A stretch of DNA of 64,000 nucleotides from Micrasema longulum (Eukaryota; Arthropoda; Insecta; Trichoptera; Brachycentridae), in NCBI GenBank assembly GCA_022494885.1, contig JAGVSM010000968.1, positions 1 through 64,000 on the forward strand, written 5' to 3'. Position numbers and translations under genes: made by a program. The notes beneath the pieces were generated by a model. The model ran no database searches. It had not been told where the DNA came from and worked only from the letters and a program-made list of their open reading frames with translations. Positions 33,837 to 45,900 of the stretch are shown here, piece by piece (within the stretch, counting starts at the first letter, position 1; each line of letters begins with the position of its first letter).

Positions 33837-36164
33837 TATTTATCTTTTTTTTTTATTCCTTTATTTTAAATCACATATGCCTGTCTTTTACTTAATGTAA
33901 CAAGACGTTACAGCACCGTCTCAAAATGAATTTTTAGCACAGTCTTTTAAGAGATAAAAATAATGCTAATAACAAAACTTGAAATTACCTTATTATTGTC
34001 ATCTCACCGACAACCGAACACGAAACCCGTACGCGTCAAGCAAGCGTCCTACCTAGCCATTACACAATATCAGCGCATCCGATTGGTCTTCCTAAATATT
34101 TCCAGAAGGGTCTCTGAGATACGAGTATCTTGTGGGAGGCTTATTAACAAGCGATTATTGGTTTTTAACAACAATGAGCCTACTATTCTAGGCAAAGTAA
34201 CCATAAATTATTTGTTTATGACGTTAATGGTATATAAATAATTGAATCCGCCTATGTAACAGTATTACAACTTGTGTACACAGCACACATCTATCATCTG
34301 AGTTTTACAAAAGAATTTGACATTGGGACCCCGTCGCGGCCGCGACCCGTGGGCGGACGGGCCCTGCTTGTGACGTAACCGTTATAATTTCGCCATTTTA
34401 TTACACTTGAGTATACTGAAACATCATTGTGTTTATGGTAATTTCGCGTCTGCGCGCGCACTCTATTATCACCGAAAGACAATCGCAAGTAGTAACGGAA
34501 AAATTAGCATTAGCGTTGAAAAAAAATCGCAATTCATTTTAGACAGCATGTTCTATTTGTTGCTAATGGAACTTACTTATTTTCATAAAATGATAAACAT
34601 TGTCAACGTTGATATAGCTAATATTTTTATTTTTTTAAACGCTTTCAATACTGCCAAATGACAGTATTTTAATTTAAAAAAACAAAGTTATTTAAATATG
34701 AGGTATTGTTCTGCATAAAAATTTGAATCATTTGATATACCATAACCAGGAGTTAAAAATATATTTCAGTACAAAAAAACATAAAATGTTTTTAAAGAAA
34801 TAACACAATATTTACAGATCCATAAGCTAAAACTCAGTGGTAGATATGACACACGCTCAGGTTTTATGCTTTAGAAACAATTGACCGTCTTTTATTTTAC
34901 TTATTATTTACATTTTTTTTTATTTCATCATGTTTATTAATGGCAAACTTTCAATAATTTTAATGTAATTACAAAATCATTAAACATAGATTTATTTTCG
35001 AATAATCATAATGACGTGCAGCGTTTGCTTTCAAAATAGTTTTGTGGTGTTTTGTTCATTTTTTTCTTTTAAATTTAGATAATTGTTTATTTTATGTTTG
35101 AGAATATATTCTAACTTACTGTGGTGCTATTCGTGAAAACCTGTAATTGGCTTATTTGTTATTTGTTTTGTTTTTTATACATGAAAATTGTGGCTTTTAG
35201 TTATCCGAATAAATAATAAAAATATAAAAAAGTTTATAAAAACTAAAAAGTATCAAATTTGAGAATATGACTTTTGAAAATAATTGGCTTTTTGCTTATG
35301 ATGGCAGAATAGTTATCAAACTGTAGAATAAGGGGTGATAGCAAATAGAATAGCAATTAAATATACGTGTAAATAAAAGTATTGCGAGGGTATCTTTCAT
35401 TAGAGTTTGTATATTCACTGTCAATATGTTTCAACTAATTTAGCGAAAATTGAATACATCTTTACAATAAAACCACGAAAATTTCAATACATGGAAACTT
35501 TAAAAGCTTTTATTGTAACTCCTCATTGCAGTATTGTCAATTTGTAATTAATCAAATACACGTGGGTACATTTACCTTATTTTGCTAACTAACTAACTTG
35601 GTTAAGCTTAGATGATACCCTGTCTGCGTAATTCATGGTTAGAATAATAGTAAATAGCAGTAGAAATAATATCAGATTACAAATAGCAAGTAGCAGTCGT
35701 TTATATAATTTAGCACATTGCATGATATTTTTACTAGCATGCTAATTAATTTTTATACAAGCGGCAATAATGAAAGAATTATAATTACTATCGCACTGTG
35801 TGATCACACAGTGTGAAATTCTCAGCAGAGTAGATAAATCTCGAGACCAATAAATTACAATGCGGTTCCATGTGACAACCTGCTAAATCGAGCTGTTAAA
35901 AGCCTAATCAAGGACACTTGTAATGACATTGATAACATTGGGATGGAACAAATAAATTTATTTAATTTCGTCATTGTTTTGGTGATATACTGCTATCGCA
36001 TTGTCTTTTTTTATCGTTTTCTTTGTTCTGTAAATTGTTAAGTAAATGGCTATGAGGTAGTCTATATCATGATACGGCGTAAAACAATGTTTGATTATTT
36101 ATCCCATTCTTAAAATAAATATATATGTGTACTTATTTTATGTTATTTACAAACAAAACAAACC
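33837..36164. other. No supported gene; GC-rich patch and a palindrome inside
   Basis: Mostly AT-rich. A GC-rich patch (34320-34375: CCCCGTCGCGGCCGCGACCC, GGGCGGACGGGCCC) stands out and is probably part of an old repeat or SINE. A 20-base perfect palindrome CACTGTGTGATCACACAGTG is at 35794-35813. Open frames 33963-34241 and 34407-34661 lack recognisable features. Confidence 0.45.
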
Positions 36165-36609
36165 ATCACACCGTTTCTCCGTAAAGATAGGGAGAAAGGA
36201 TAGATCACTCTGTTGAATTTGGTCATGCCATGTCTTTCTCGGTCTTCCTCATTTTCTGCATACATCAACATTCGCATCGCAAATCCTTTTAGCCTTTCTT
36301 TCGCTGTTTCCTTCTTCAGCAGTACACCTTTCTTGATTTTGTCGTTAATGCTTATCTCAGCCTTAAATTATGTACGAATCTCGACACCTATCGTGCATAG
36401 TTTTACCGCACTTTCGCCTGAGAAATCGCATTTTGATAGAATTCAACCTAATTTCATCCTTGTTTTTCATCAATACCATACTTCGCTCCTATACATACGG
36501 GTCAGCATCAGGACTCCATCGTGAATTGCTAATTTTGCCCCCTGCCACAAACATTTGCTTGCCAAGGTTCGTTTCTAAAATCCCACCTCTTCAAAAGAAA
36601 ACATTGATC

Positions 36610-37931
36610 ATTTCACCTTAAAGAGTTTTATGGTTACTTCAGGTGTACCGCAAGGTGCTCATCTAGCCCCCCTTCTTTTTAATTTATTTGTTGATAATAT
36701 TGTCAATTCGTTCTCTGCCACAAAATTCTGGCTTTTTGTTTATGATAGTAACATTCTTAAGATAATTGAAAACGTTAGTGAGCGTATTGCACTACAGGAT
36801 GATTTTGATTATTTTCGTGAATGGTGCAATATAAATAACCTTGAATTAAATATCAACAAATCGCTGCCCTAGTTCTTGTATGTTCAATAAACCATTTTGC
36901 AAATTGTACAAAAGACATTTTATTCGTTTTTAAAGTAAAATAAGTCAAATCAGTGAGTGGAGATTGGCACTCAAAAAATGCTGAAAATACTATTTAATAA
37001 CGGAAAAAATAATAATTCTCTAGCTACATGAACGCGTAATAAGATAATAAACATATTGGCATTCATAACTCTTTTTTTTTAAATGGTCTATTGAACATAC
37101 AAGAACTAAGGCAGCGAAATGCAAAATAATTTCTACTGTAGCACTGAAAGAAATATTTCCTTCGATTGTAAACATAACCAAATCCTTTCCGTTGTAAATT
37201 CAATAAGATATTATGGAATAATTCTAGATAACACACTTCATTTTCGTGAATACCTTGACCAAATCATAAACAAATTTCTACAGCTGCTTAACTTCATTAA
37301 TAGAGCTACATTCGATGTTGATAATAGATTTACCCTAAAAACACTTAACTGCTCTTTGGTTTATCCTATTCTTAAATGCGCCTTTTTAAGCTAACAAACT
37401 AGGAATCACAAGAGACAACTATAACTTTACTGACATGGAACTTTTTCTTAATCTGTCGAGTCTTTCAGAACATCGATTTAATTCAGATTTAATTTGCATC
37501 TTTAAAATACTCAGTGGTTTATATAATGTCCCAACTAATCTCCAACAAATACCTCTCAATGTTCCTTCACATAAACTCAGAAATAATGAAATTCTGTTCC
37601 TCAGTCATCATAAGACTAACTATAGTTTCCAGGCACCTCGACCCAGAATGATCAGATTTGTTGACGAAAATCAGGATCTGAATTACTTTGATTGTAAATT
37701 GAATAAGATTACTAATAAACTTAAAAAAACATTAATAATACTTAATGAATTCCTTTTATCTATAATCAACCTGGATCCCATAATATTTGTCCAATATACT
37801 TATTTGTCTTTTTCTTTTTGTTATTGCGTTCTTAGTTTTATGTTACTGTTTATGATTGTTTTCGTTAAAATATATGTTTAAAATGGACTTAGTCCGTAAA
37901 TCTATTGAAATATAAATAAAAACAAAATAAA
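36610..37931 (+). pseudogene. Jockey/CR1-type LINE inserted in family K
   Basis: ATTGATC is present at 36603-36609 and 37932-37938, marking the insertion. The 5'-truncated ORF2 starts within the RT domain: VTSGVPQGAHLAPLLFNLFV, then LFVYDSN where the catalytic F/YADD is destroyed, then ..LELNINK; it resumes after the MITE as ILSVVNSIRYYGIILDNTLH, LKTLNCSLVYPIL and SLSEHRFNSDLICIFKILSG, and ends near 37750. The 3' UTR has CAACCTGGATCCCATAAT and an AAATAAAAACAAAATAAAA tail. Several frameshifts; inactive. A second 3' end of the same family is at 6590-6795. Confidence 0.85.
36862..37116. mobile_element. MITE with 34-base TIR and AAAT duplication, inside the LINE
   Basis: Ends CGCTGCCCTAGTTCTTGTAT and its complement (ATACAAGAACTAAGGCAGCG), extending to 34 bases with two mismatches. 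AAAT at 36858-36861 is repeated at 37117-37120. Removing 255 bases plus one AAAT restores the RT reading ..NINKCKIIS, the expected residues, which proves both boundaries. No coding frame. Family not recognised. Confidence 0.9.
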
Positions 37932-38389
37932 ATTGATCTAAGTCCACCGTTCACCCTGTTTCCGACACTTCCTTCCAATATATTTTCAGTCTTTCCCTTC
38001 CTAGTACATATACTTCCCAGATACGCAAATTCCAAAAAAAGTTTTGTACGTAAAATAAATCATTTTAAATTTCAACAGCGCTACGCAGGTAATTTTCCTT
38101 GTTTATCTTTAGCGCAATCTCTTTAATGGGTCATCTTTCCACCTTTGATGCATTATATAAAATCCATTTACTCTGCATTAGCCCAATCCATATATAGTAC
38201 GGAATAATCGGATGGGGTGGTGCTTTTAAAACAAATATTTTACCGGTCGAAAAAATACAAAAAATAATCATAAAAGTTTTTTTTTTAATGTCTACTTTTC
38301 TCACTGTTCAATTAGTAAAAAAAATTTTAGATATCAAATTGTTGTATAAAAAGAATTGTTTGATTGAAATACATTAAGAAAAAAAAATA

Positions 38390-38690
38390 GTAGTCTTTCT
38401 AGGTCACAAAACGTAAGTTTGCGACCAAGAACAGGTGGTACTATCTTAATTCCTAAATTAAAAACAACCACAGCACAACATCATTATACTTACAGAGGAA
38501 TATTTTTCTTTAATGATATGAACCAAGAAAATAAAAAGTCCAGTCAGAAATACAATACATTTAAGAAAGAAGTGAAAAGTTACATTTACAATTCTTTTTT
38601 TGTGTAGCACTGATTAAGAACACCGTTTATATTATTTTTTTGTAATTTATATGTTATCCTAAAAATATTAATATATAAAAATTAAATAAA
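38390..38690 (+). pseudogene. Jockey-like LINE, ORF2 C-terminal fragment
   Basis: Frame 38419-38607 reads LRPRTGG-like start, TAQHHYTYRGIFFFND and FKKEVKSYIYNSFF: the hydrophobic, lysine-rich end typical of Jockey/CR1 ORF2 (..R..xFNxLP..FKxxLKxYL). An AT-rich 3' end with TAAATAAAC follows. Confidence 0.6.
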
Positions 38691-39595
38691 CAAACCATTG
38701 TAAGACGTCACTCCCCATTATGTACCCAATAATTGTTTTTTTTTCTTTTACGTAATAGGAAACGTTCATATAAATATATGTATTTTATTAATTAAAAAAT
38801 GTATAATATTGTATACTTATGTTTGTTATCTGAATAATAATAAAAAAATATTTAGTAGGCAAGTATTTGTACTGTAAAATGTGAATTAGAAATACGTAAA
38901 TATGTTACGGTTTGGTCAACATAATATGAATGTGTACAGATTAAGCGAATTGTTCATCAAAATAACAGTTACCTGAACTAAGGTTTAATTCAGCATATTA
39001 CGGTCAGTTATTGTATAATTTTTCATACAAAATATTCTTTACAAATATGAATGTTATAATGAAATTATTCACTTTATTCGTGTTATGAGTACTTGTTACA
39101 TAGACATGGACAGGAAAATACGGAAGTTGTATTTTGATTTACTATACCACTGTGCACTGTGCACTTGAAAGTTGTTGATCGTAAATCATCCTACATGTGT
39201 CTTCTTCGTTTTGAATATTTCACTTGTTTAAGTTGCCGCGATGTTCCCACAGTGGGAATATTGCAAATAAAATGTCGAAAGCTGGAGTTCTCTTCCAAAA
39301 CTGTAAACTGTCGTAGAAAATAAATATTTGTGTTTCAAATTCGTATGTCCTCTTTTCAAAACCGTTTTTAACTCTTGGCTGTGATGTCACACTAGTCGAC
39401 ATGGGACACGAAACTAGATATATCTCTCTTATTTTTTAAATGATGAACTCGTATTTTTTGTGATCTTCAAATGGACATTTTCACACCGGATTTGGAAAAT
39501 AAAATTTGTGAGCTGTTAATACAAAAAATATTTATCGTTGCTACGCGGAGAATGAATGTCCGCTAAATCAGCAACACATCCTCATAAGGCGGCGG

Positions 39596-39775
39596 CGGCC
39601 TCCGTGGTGTAGTGGTCAACACGCTTGACTCACATGCGGTAGGTTCCGGGTTCGATTCCCGGAGAGAACACAAAAAAATAGAAATGTGATTTTTCTCAAG
39701 CCTGGGTTTTCTGTGATGTAATTCACCACTGTAATTAGGCCCAATGGCCTGTTGTGGTGCAAAAATAAATAAATA
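39596..39775 (+). repeat. tRNA-derived SINE, type 2, copy 2
   Basis: GGCCTCCGTGGTGTAGTGGT (A-box region), CCGGGTTCGATTCCCGGAG (B box), a body with GTGATTTTTCTCAAGCCTGG, TAATTCACCACTGTAATTAG and GCCTGTTGTGGTGC, then an AATAAATAAATAAG tail. Inverse of 7640-7817. A decayed acceptor stem rules out a tRNA gene. Confidence 0.85.
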
Positions 39776-40149
39776 AGAGAGAGCACGAAGATAGAACTCA
39801 TATCAAGGAAGACAGATACGTTGTTCTGTGGCGGGTGTTGCATAAAACAGATCCAGTCTTCGGCCGGTTGATGACAGTGATGGGGGACGCATGCGTGTAA
39901 TATGAGCGGCGTATTTAGGATTTTCAATTTATTTTGCTAAAAAATTAAATGTTTATTTGCATAAGTTATGGAAAAGGAATTATTAAACAGTACGTCTCCA
40001 TGTTTTTGTTTCTTATATTCTTATTTCTGAATTTTAGAATATTCCGTCTTTTACTAGTGGTAATACGATGTTACATCACCGCGTGCGAAGGGATTATTTA
40101 CCACAGTCTTTTAATAGATAAATGGGTATTCATAAATAAATTCTTTAAA

Positions 40150-40410
40150 ATTGTTGCAACAGAGAGGGAAAACATGTTTGAGAAGGGAATAAGAAAGTCT
40201 AGACATTTACAGGGCTGATCAGTAATTTTCTGGTTTAATTGGCCACTTTAAACACTGTGTAACGTTCACCATTCTACCTATGTTTAAACATCTACATTTC
40301 CTTAACTCTTCCATTTGTTGGCTTTTGTGAGATTCCCCTCTCCGTCGCAACAAATTTAGATCTAAATAACTCCCTAGGGAAGAAATCTAACCTGTCTACC
40401 AACATTTGGA
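40150..40410 (+). repeat. Repeat family C, nearly complete copy
   Basis: Begins TTGCAACAGAGAGGGAAAAC, continues TTTGAGAAGGGA, AGTCTAGACATTTACAGGGC, CACTTTAAACACTGTGTAAC and CTCTTCCATTTGTTG, and ends CCCTCTCCGTCGCAAC, the inverse of its start, then AACTCCCTAGGG and CTAACCTGTCTACCAAC. So family C has long terminal inverted repeats. Confidence 0.75.
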
Positions 40411-40570
40411 CATGCTCAAAACATTGGTGACGAATAAATTTAATCAAGTTATGGCAGAGCGAAACTTGGACCTATTCAGAGTCCATAACACTACCACGTG
40501 ACCACAATAAAATGCTTAGCAATTATAGAAAAGTCAGTGATTTTACTTAATAATATCGGTATTTCGAGTA

Positions 40571-40748
40571 TGGACAAATAATTGTAGCCAAGGCTGAATT
40601 TCAATCCCTAGGGAGTTATCAATATTGATATCTATTGCAACAGTGAGGGAAAACATTTTTGAGAAGGGACCCTTTCTGTTACAATATATTTCAACATTGA
40701 CAACTCCTGAGGGAGTGAAATTCAGCCTTGTCTACAAACATTTGATCT
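40571..40748. mobile_element. Family C terminal inverted repeats only (fold-back form)
   Basis: GTAGCCAAGGCTGAATTTCA, TCCCTAGGGAGTTATCAA and TGCAACAGTGAGGGAAAAC, then their inverse (GTTACAATATATTTCAAC, CTGAGGGAGTGAAATTCAGC, CTTGTCTAC). The two arms meet with almost no interior, giving a hairpin of about 75 bases per arm. It defines the outer ends of family C. Confidence 0.75.
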
Positions 40749-41021
40749 AAATCAAAATACTGTTTTTTTTATTTTATTTAAGAAGATACATTCATGAACA
40801 GAAAATATAAACGGAAAAATAATGAAACCCGCTAAACCGCGAAACCAGCTTGTCAGCAGATTTCTTTTTTTTTTTTCATGACAAAGAAAATCGTATAAAT
40901 TTAAAAAGTAATACAAACAGTATTAAGAACAAAAAGATAAGCATACGTAATTCTAATAACTAATATAAAATGAAGCATAAAAATTAAATAGAATTTTCAG
41001 GCGTTGCTTAGTAGGTGAAAT

Positions 41022-41475
41022 AATTCAGCCGGATTAATCTCACCCACATGATAAAGGTTTCAGCTCTTTTACTTCACAAAAGATGTGAGAGTTGAGGACA
41101 TGTAGTTGTTGAAACATAGGCAGAATGGTGTATGGGTCAGAATGTGTTAAGAGTCCACATAAACAAACAAATGATAACAAACAACATTTCAAAAGAGAAA
41201 TCAAAATCTGGCTGAAGAAAATTATAATAGAAGAAATCAAAAGACTATTTTCATGACTTCTACAGCTACAGTCTTCTTTAGAAAAGGTTTCCCTAATGAG
41301 GAGGACTCTTAAACTAATATTTTTGAAAAAATCAGCGAATGTCCGGTCATAAATTTTAATTTGTATGTTGCCATGTAAATGCCTAGACTTCCATGTTCCC
41401 TTCTCAGAAATGTTTTCCCTCTCCGTTGCAATATATTTCAACACAAAAGTACCTACATGTAATTTAATCAACAAT
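41022..41475 (-). repeat. Repeat family C, inverse copy with an internal insertion
   Basis: TTAGTAGGTGAAATAATTCA, GGTTTCAGCTCTTTTACTTC and AACATAGGCAGAATGGTG (41022-41130), then AAATGCCTAGACTTCCATGT and GTTTTCCCTCTCCGTTGC (41385-41440). Between them 41145-41315 is bounded by GTTAAGAGTCC and GGACTCTTAAAC, an inverted pair, so a small element probably inserted here. Confidence 0.7.
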
Positions 41476-41559
41476 TAGGTAGACGATAAATCAACCTGTC
41501 ATTTATTACCTATTTTACTATTTCAAATAAATTGACAACATTTTTGAGAAGTGGATGGT

Positions 41560-41645
41560 GAAGATACGCTGCAATTGGTGTAATACAGTGTCCTATGCAC
41601 CATTGGGTGCAGGTAAGGAAATGATGACGATTTGGATGATTGCTC
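41560..41645 (+). repeat. SINE 3' fragment
   Basis: GATACGCTGCAATTGGTGTA, ACAGTGTCCTATGCACCATT and GGGTGCAGGTAAGGAAATGA are the composite SINE's last 80 bases. Confidence 0.7.
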
Positions 41646-41989
41646 ATCAGTTAATATATTGGTTGACAGGCCAATTGTTTTCCCCTGTTTGTTCAACTTC
41701 AAATTTAATATTCAGCCGTCTCTCTTCATTCTGTATTCTGTATTGTAGTCAACTGATCAACTGTCTCAAAGGCGGAGTGATCCATGTATGATTTTTGCTT
41801 ATCTCTTTACAACACCTTTATTCGTCCACCTCCACAAATATGTCAATCCATCTCTGCATAATAATAGGACTGTGATGACTCGTCTAATGTTCTTAGAATT
41901 GTTATTCATCTGGCCACTTAGCATTTACCATGGCATCAATAATTAAAATCATTTATTTATTTGCATTTATGAAGTTCAGCGGTTTTTTT

Positions 41990-42265
41990 TCATTATTTTA
42001 TTTGTGAATAGACTATCGAACTCAGCCAAAAACCCTTTTTCGTATCGTATTATCAGCGTAATTATGTTGAAAGTATTGTGATTTTAATATTACTCCGCCA
42101 GTGACGTCACAAGTTCTCTACGGTGAGTTGTCGTGATAGGTGGGTTGGCTTCCCACTAACCGAAAATGTATTTCAACTGTCACTGTTTGATTTCAGAGAA
42201 CTAGTGACGTCGTTCAAAGTAGTCCACATGTATCAAAATCATTTTTATTAATTTTTTGGCACGTT
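41990..42265 (+). repeat. Repeat family A, copy 2
   Basis: TTTGTGAATAGACTATCGAA, ATCGTATTATCAGCG, TACTCCGCCAGTGACGTCAC and AACTAGTGACGTCGTTCAAA in order, as in 1-265. Confidence 0.75.
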
Positions 42266-42339
42266 TTAGATAAACTTCGTAGTACAATTAAATGCTTTTA
42301 TATATTTTTTGCCATATTTTCGTCATTTATATAGTTTTA

Positions 42340-42660
42340 TGTCGGCCTCATGGTGTAATGGTCAACGCGTTTGTCTACCATGCAAGAGGTCTCGGGTTCG
42401 ATTCCCGACAGTCAGGGGTGATCAGTCTTACGCTTCAGGTGCCAGCCAGAACCACCATTAGTACCAATATTCCACGTCCACCCTGGCAGGAATAGAACCC
42501 AGGACCTCAAGCGTGGTAGTTTAATGCCCCAACCATTTCACTATGAGGTAGACTTATTTCCACTCGATTTACTTTTTCAGGATTTTTATTTTAGAATAGC
42601 TATCAATCCGAAAACAATCGTCCAGGATTCTGGTTCTATTTTACACACAACAATTGTTTT
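42340..42660. repeat. Two SINE parts in inverted arrangement
   Basis: A plus-strand tRNA-like head (GGCCTCATGGTGTAATGGTC, GGTCTCGGGTTCGATTCCCG; 42343-42410) abuts a minus-strand copy: body (TGATCAGTCTTACGCTTCAG), head complement (GGAATAGAACCCAGGACCTC) and 5' module complement (CGTCCAGGATTCTGGTTCTA). The head resembles tRNA-Gly but has no pairing acceptor stem. Confidence 0.7.
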
Positions 42661-42685
42661 TTTTTAGATAATATTTTTTTTAAAT

Positions 42686-42990
42686 TTGATATCAACGCAT
42701 AAATCTTCAATATTTTTCATTCCTTTGTACATTCTTCATAGCCGTATAACATCAAAATACCATGCAGAGAATTTATTTTACCTGTCGCATCGCTCTTTTC
42801 GGGAAATAACATTTTCCATTCCTCAACATATCACATTATTCTTTAGTAATCCTTTTTCTGTTCAATGTGGCAGACTCTGGAATTAAGTATGTACCTCTTC
42901 ACGTAAAAAATAAACCATCTCCGAAAATTTTAAAATAACGTTTAAAACATTACTGTCTACCTTTAGAACCCTAACTTTCCATCATATCAT
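42686..42990 (+). pseudogene. Jockey-like LINE, ORF2 C-terminal relic
   Basis: Reads NLFYLSHRSFREITFSIPQH and FSVQCGRLWN, a stop, then ISENFKITFKTLLSTFRT. The order R..LF..P..RxxxxSxxxxGxLWN..FKxxL is the usual C-terminus. Stops are present. Confidence 0.55.
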
Positions 42991-42999
42991 CCCTTTTTC

Positions 43000-45900
43000 C
43001 TGGATCCCCTCCCCTTTTCCTTTCAAACTCTTTACCTGATTCCACTCCTTTTACATTCCTTAATTCATCACGTAGATACCATGTCTGCAAATAGATAAAT
43101 ATTTATACAGTAAATTAAATAAATTATGTAATGTATTTTCCGCCCACAAGCAAAGCAGATTAAAAACTGTAAGTAAAAAACGGAACCGACATAATTTCAC
43201 CGGACTGTTATTGGGTGGTTAGAAGATTTTGATTTAATGCAAGATTTTTTTTTGAATCAATAAAATCCGTTCAGAATGTTAGATTAAAATGGCATCATCG
43301 ATAAAATTAAAAAATGGGTGCAGCAATTATTTGAGTAGGTACTTAAAGCGATTTGACCACAAGAACAGCTCAAAATATTTACAATTAGAATGGAAAGCCG
43401 AGACAGACCGTAGAAAACTTGATAGCACAATGCTTTATAAAAAACAATTCTATGTAAGCATCATGAATAAAATATAGGAATCGCCATCAACAGAATTGTG
43501 TTATTGAATGTTAAAAGATCTCATAATTTGCAATTTTAGCAAATGATATACGATAGCATTTCACATTTTAAGCTAATGTATTAATTTCGCATGCTGATGA
43601 AATATAATTAAGAAGCAATATTTGACACCAATAGTACTCACTACGATGTCAGAAAAACTTTCGAAACTTGTATCATTTCTATGTCTGCTTGCAGAAAATG
43701 ACATGATTTGCTATGTATTGTTAGTTTTTTCCTTGGTGTTTAAGAAAGGTTCAGTACAAAACTTCAGTTGAATAAATTTAGAATTAACCCTGCTGATCGG
43801 AAGCCAAGTTCATATGTCCATTACTCTATGGAAACGTATGCGTACCCGCGTACCTTAACTGGAATATTATTTTAACTAATATATGTAAATTTATCTCTTT
43901 CCATACCGCCTTCAAAGCCATTCTGCACTCCCTTGTCTCCTAATCATGGTTTAATGGACAGTAAATGGTAATGTACAGCCATGATGCATTGTTTGCAAAT
44001 AATGAGACTTCTTTTGACCCTCGCCCCGCACTACCAACTTTATCTCTGCACTCAAATTATAATAATTCAACAATGTGTTGAGAAATGCAATCGGCCATAT
44101 TCTCTAGACATAAGCAAAGACCCAAGAGGCCCGGAATACGAATGATTATTTCTAAAGCAAATAGTTTTTTCTGGTGAGAGAAGATGAAAGAGTATGTTTG
44201 ACACCTGCCTTTCGGGGTCTGAACGAATACTTGTATATTATTTCTGAATATTTATGCGCAACGTGCTGTGGCGTAAGAATCAAAACCATTTTTGGTCTCG
44301 TCTGTCCAATAATTAAGATGGCGAAACCCCACTGCTACTGCATGCGTGCAAATATACTGACTCATCTGTGACTTGTGTGGTTTTCTGTGTGAAATATAAC
44401 GCAAAAGTAACAGCACTTTTTAGGCTGTAGTCTGGTAAAAAATAAGGAAATTATACGATTTTGTCATTTTAAAACACCGTTTTTTTAACTAAAATTTTCA
44501 AGTACATTTTTTATCTGTAAAGTACACTTTTACCTAATGTTTATTTGTTTTTTTTTTATTGCGCGAATTTTAAATTGTAATTAAAATAAAAGAAAACATG
44601 TTATTCTACTTTTAGAATAACGCGTTTTACTTGTTTTATTTTATACTTTCATGATTTCTCATCACTAATCCTTACAAATAAACTATTATAACAATAAAAA
44701 TACTGTATTAAGTTTTATTCCACTATTATTTATGATTTTCATCTGAGATCGAGTTTCGTCGTGCCTATATCGTCAGACTGGTAATAAACAATTATTGGAA
44801 GTAAACTATTACTGGAAATAAACCATCATTGCTCGAATAGTCATTTCATTACTAGGCTGTCATAATCCATAATTAATAAATCCGAAAAATGGCTGCTTCG
44901 GATGTTGAGCCTACCTAATTAATCTGATCACGAAACGTGTATAACTTAAAATTGATATTTAATTTAATCAACAGTTATTCTCGGAGTAAGTTTTAATTAT
45001 TGTTTTATCCATTCTTAGCTTATACGATCCAATTACTACAAATAAAACAATGCAAAACAAATTAAAACAGACTGGGTAAAATATGATAGTTGCGAACTAT
45101 TTTGTAAAAGTTATAGAGATTAAATGTGTGAATTAACCTTACGTTTATTTGAGAAACTTTTGAATATGAAAATATTTACGATTCATTTTAAAGGCGTTTT
45201 TCTATGAAACTTTTGATTAATATTAAATGAAGTATCACCGAGAAAATGATTTCAACTAGGTTTACGCATGAGTCGTCCATTTTTTAATATCCGACGCACT
45301 AATTTATTCAATCAATTTAATCTCGTATCAAATGAAAGTCATTATGAGAGCCGAAATCACCGAGTAATAATGTGCATTCCGCCTTTGAAAAGAAACCAAA
45401 GAAGATCTCGCCGTAGGAATTTAAAGTTTGAACAGGAACCATTAACTCGACACAATGGGAATGTTGAGTGTTGGTATATTATGTTTGTGTTCACGGTTGT
45501 CCTAGGACCATCTCTGACTTACAATGGAGCTACATTTCCACTCTTCCCGGAGTTGATTTAACTCACAATCGAAAGATTGAGATGTGTTGATCCGCGTTTG
45601 GCGCTACTCACCCCATTATTGTTGAATGCATTCAATTTCATTTTTAAACGCGTTGACGCAGACATCCGACCGACTATTTAAATTAAATAATATCTACGAT
45701 CCGTGTTAATGACCTCTAAGTTTAGAATATATCTCGTTTTAATTATTTACTTGTGTACCTATACACATATTACCTACTTCTCAATTTTATTAGTACATTA
45801 GTTCACTTAATAAATTAAGCTCCTGGTGGATTCGTAACATGCCTAATATTGGTAAATATTTAACTATTTTTTTTATAATAAACGCAAAATATTCTTATTA

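Larger units (their letters stand above)
36165..38035. repeat. Repeat family K, copy 2 (interrupted)
   Basis: Left part 36165-36609 and right part 37932-38035 align to 11815-12190 plus 13027-13160. They are split by a Jockey-type LINE with a 7-base target duplication. Confidence 0.7.

Noticed and set aside
39616..39927. 103-codon minus-strand frame
   Set aside because: Runs across the type 2 SINE head and body; an antisense shadow.
42343..42418. Possible tRNA-Gly gene
   Set aside because: A and B boxes are present but acceptor-stem ends do not pair, and the sequence continues into a SINE body as in other copies.
45268..45561. 97-codon open frame with basic stretches
   Set aside because: No recognisable domain, no splice context and no second copy; length is compatible with chance over 64 kb.
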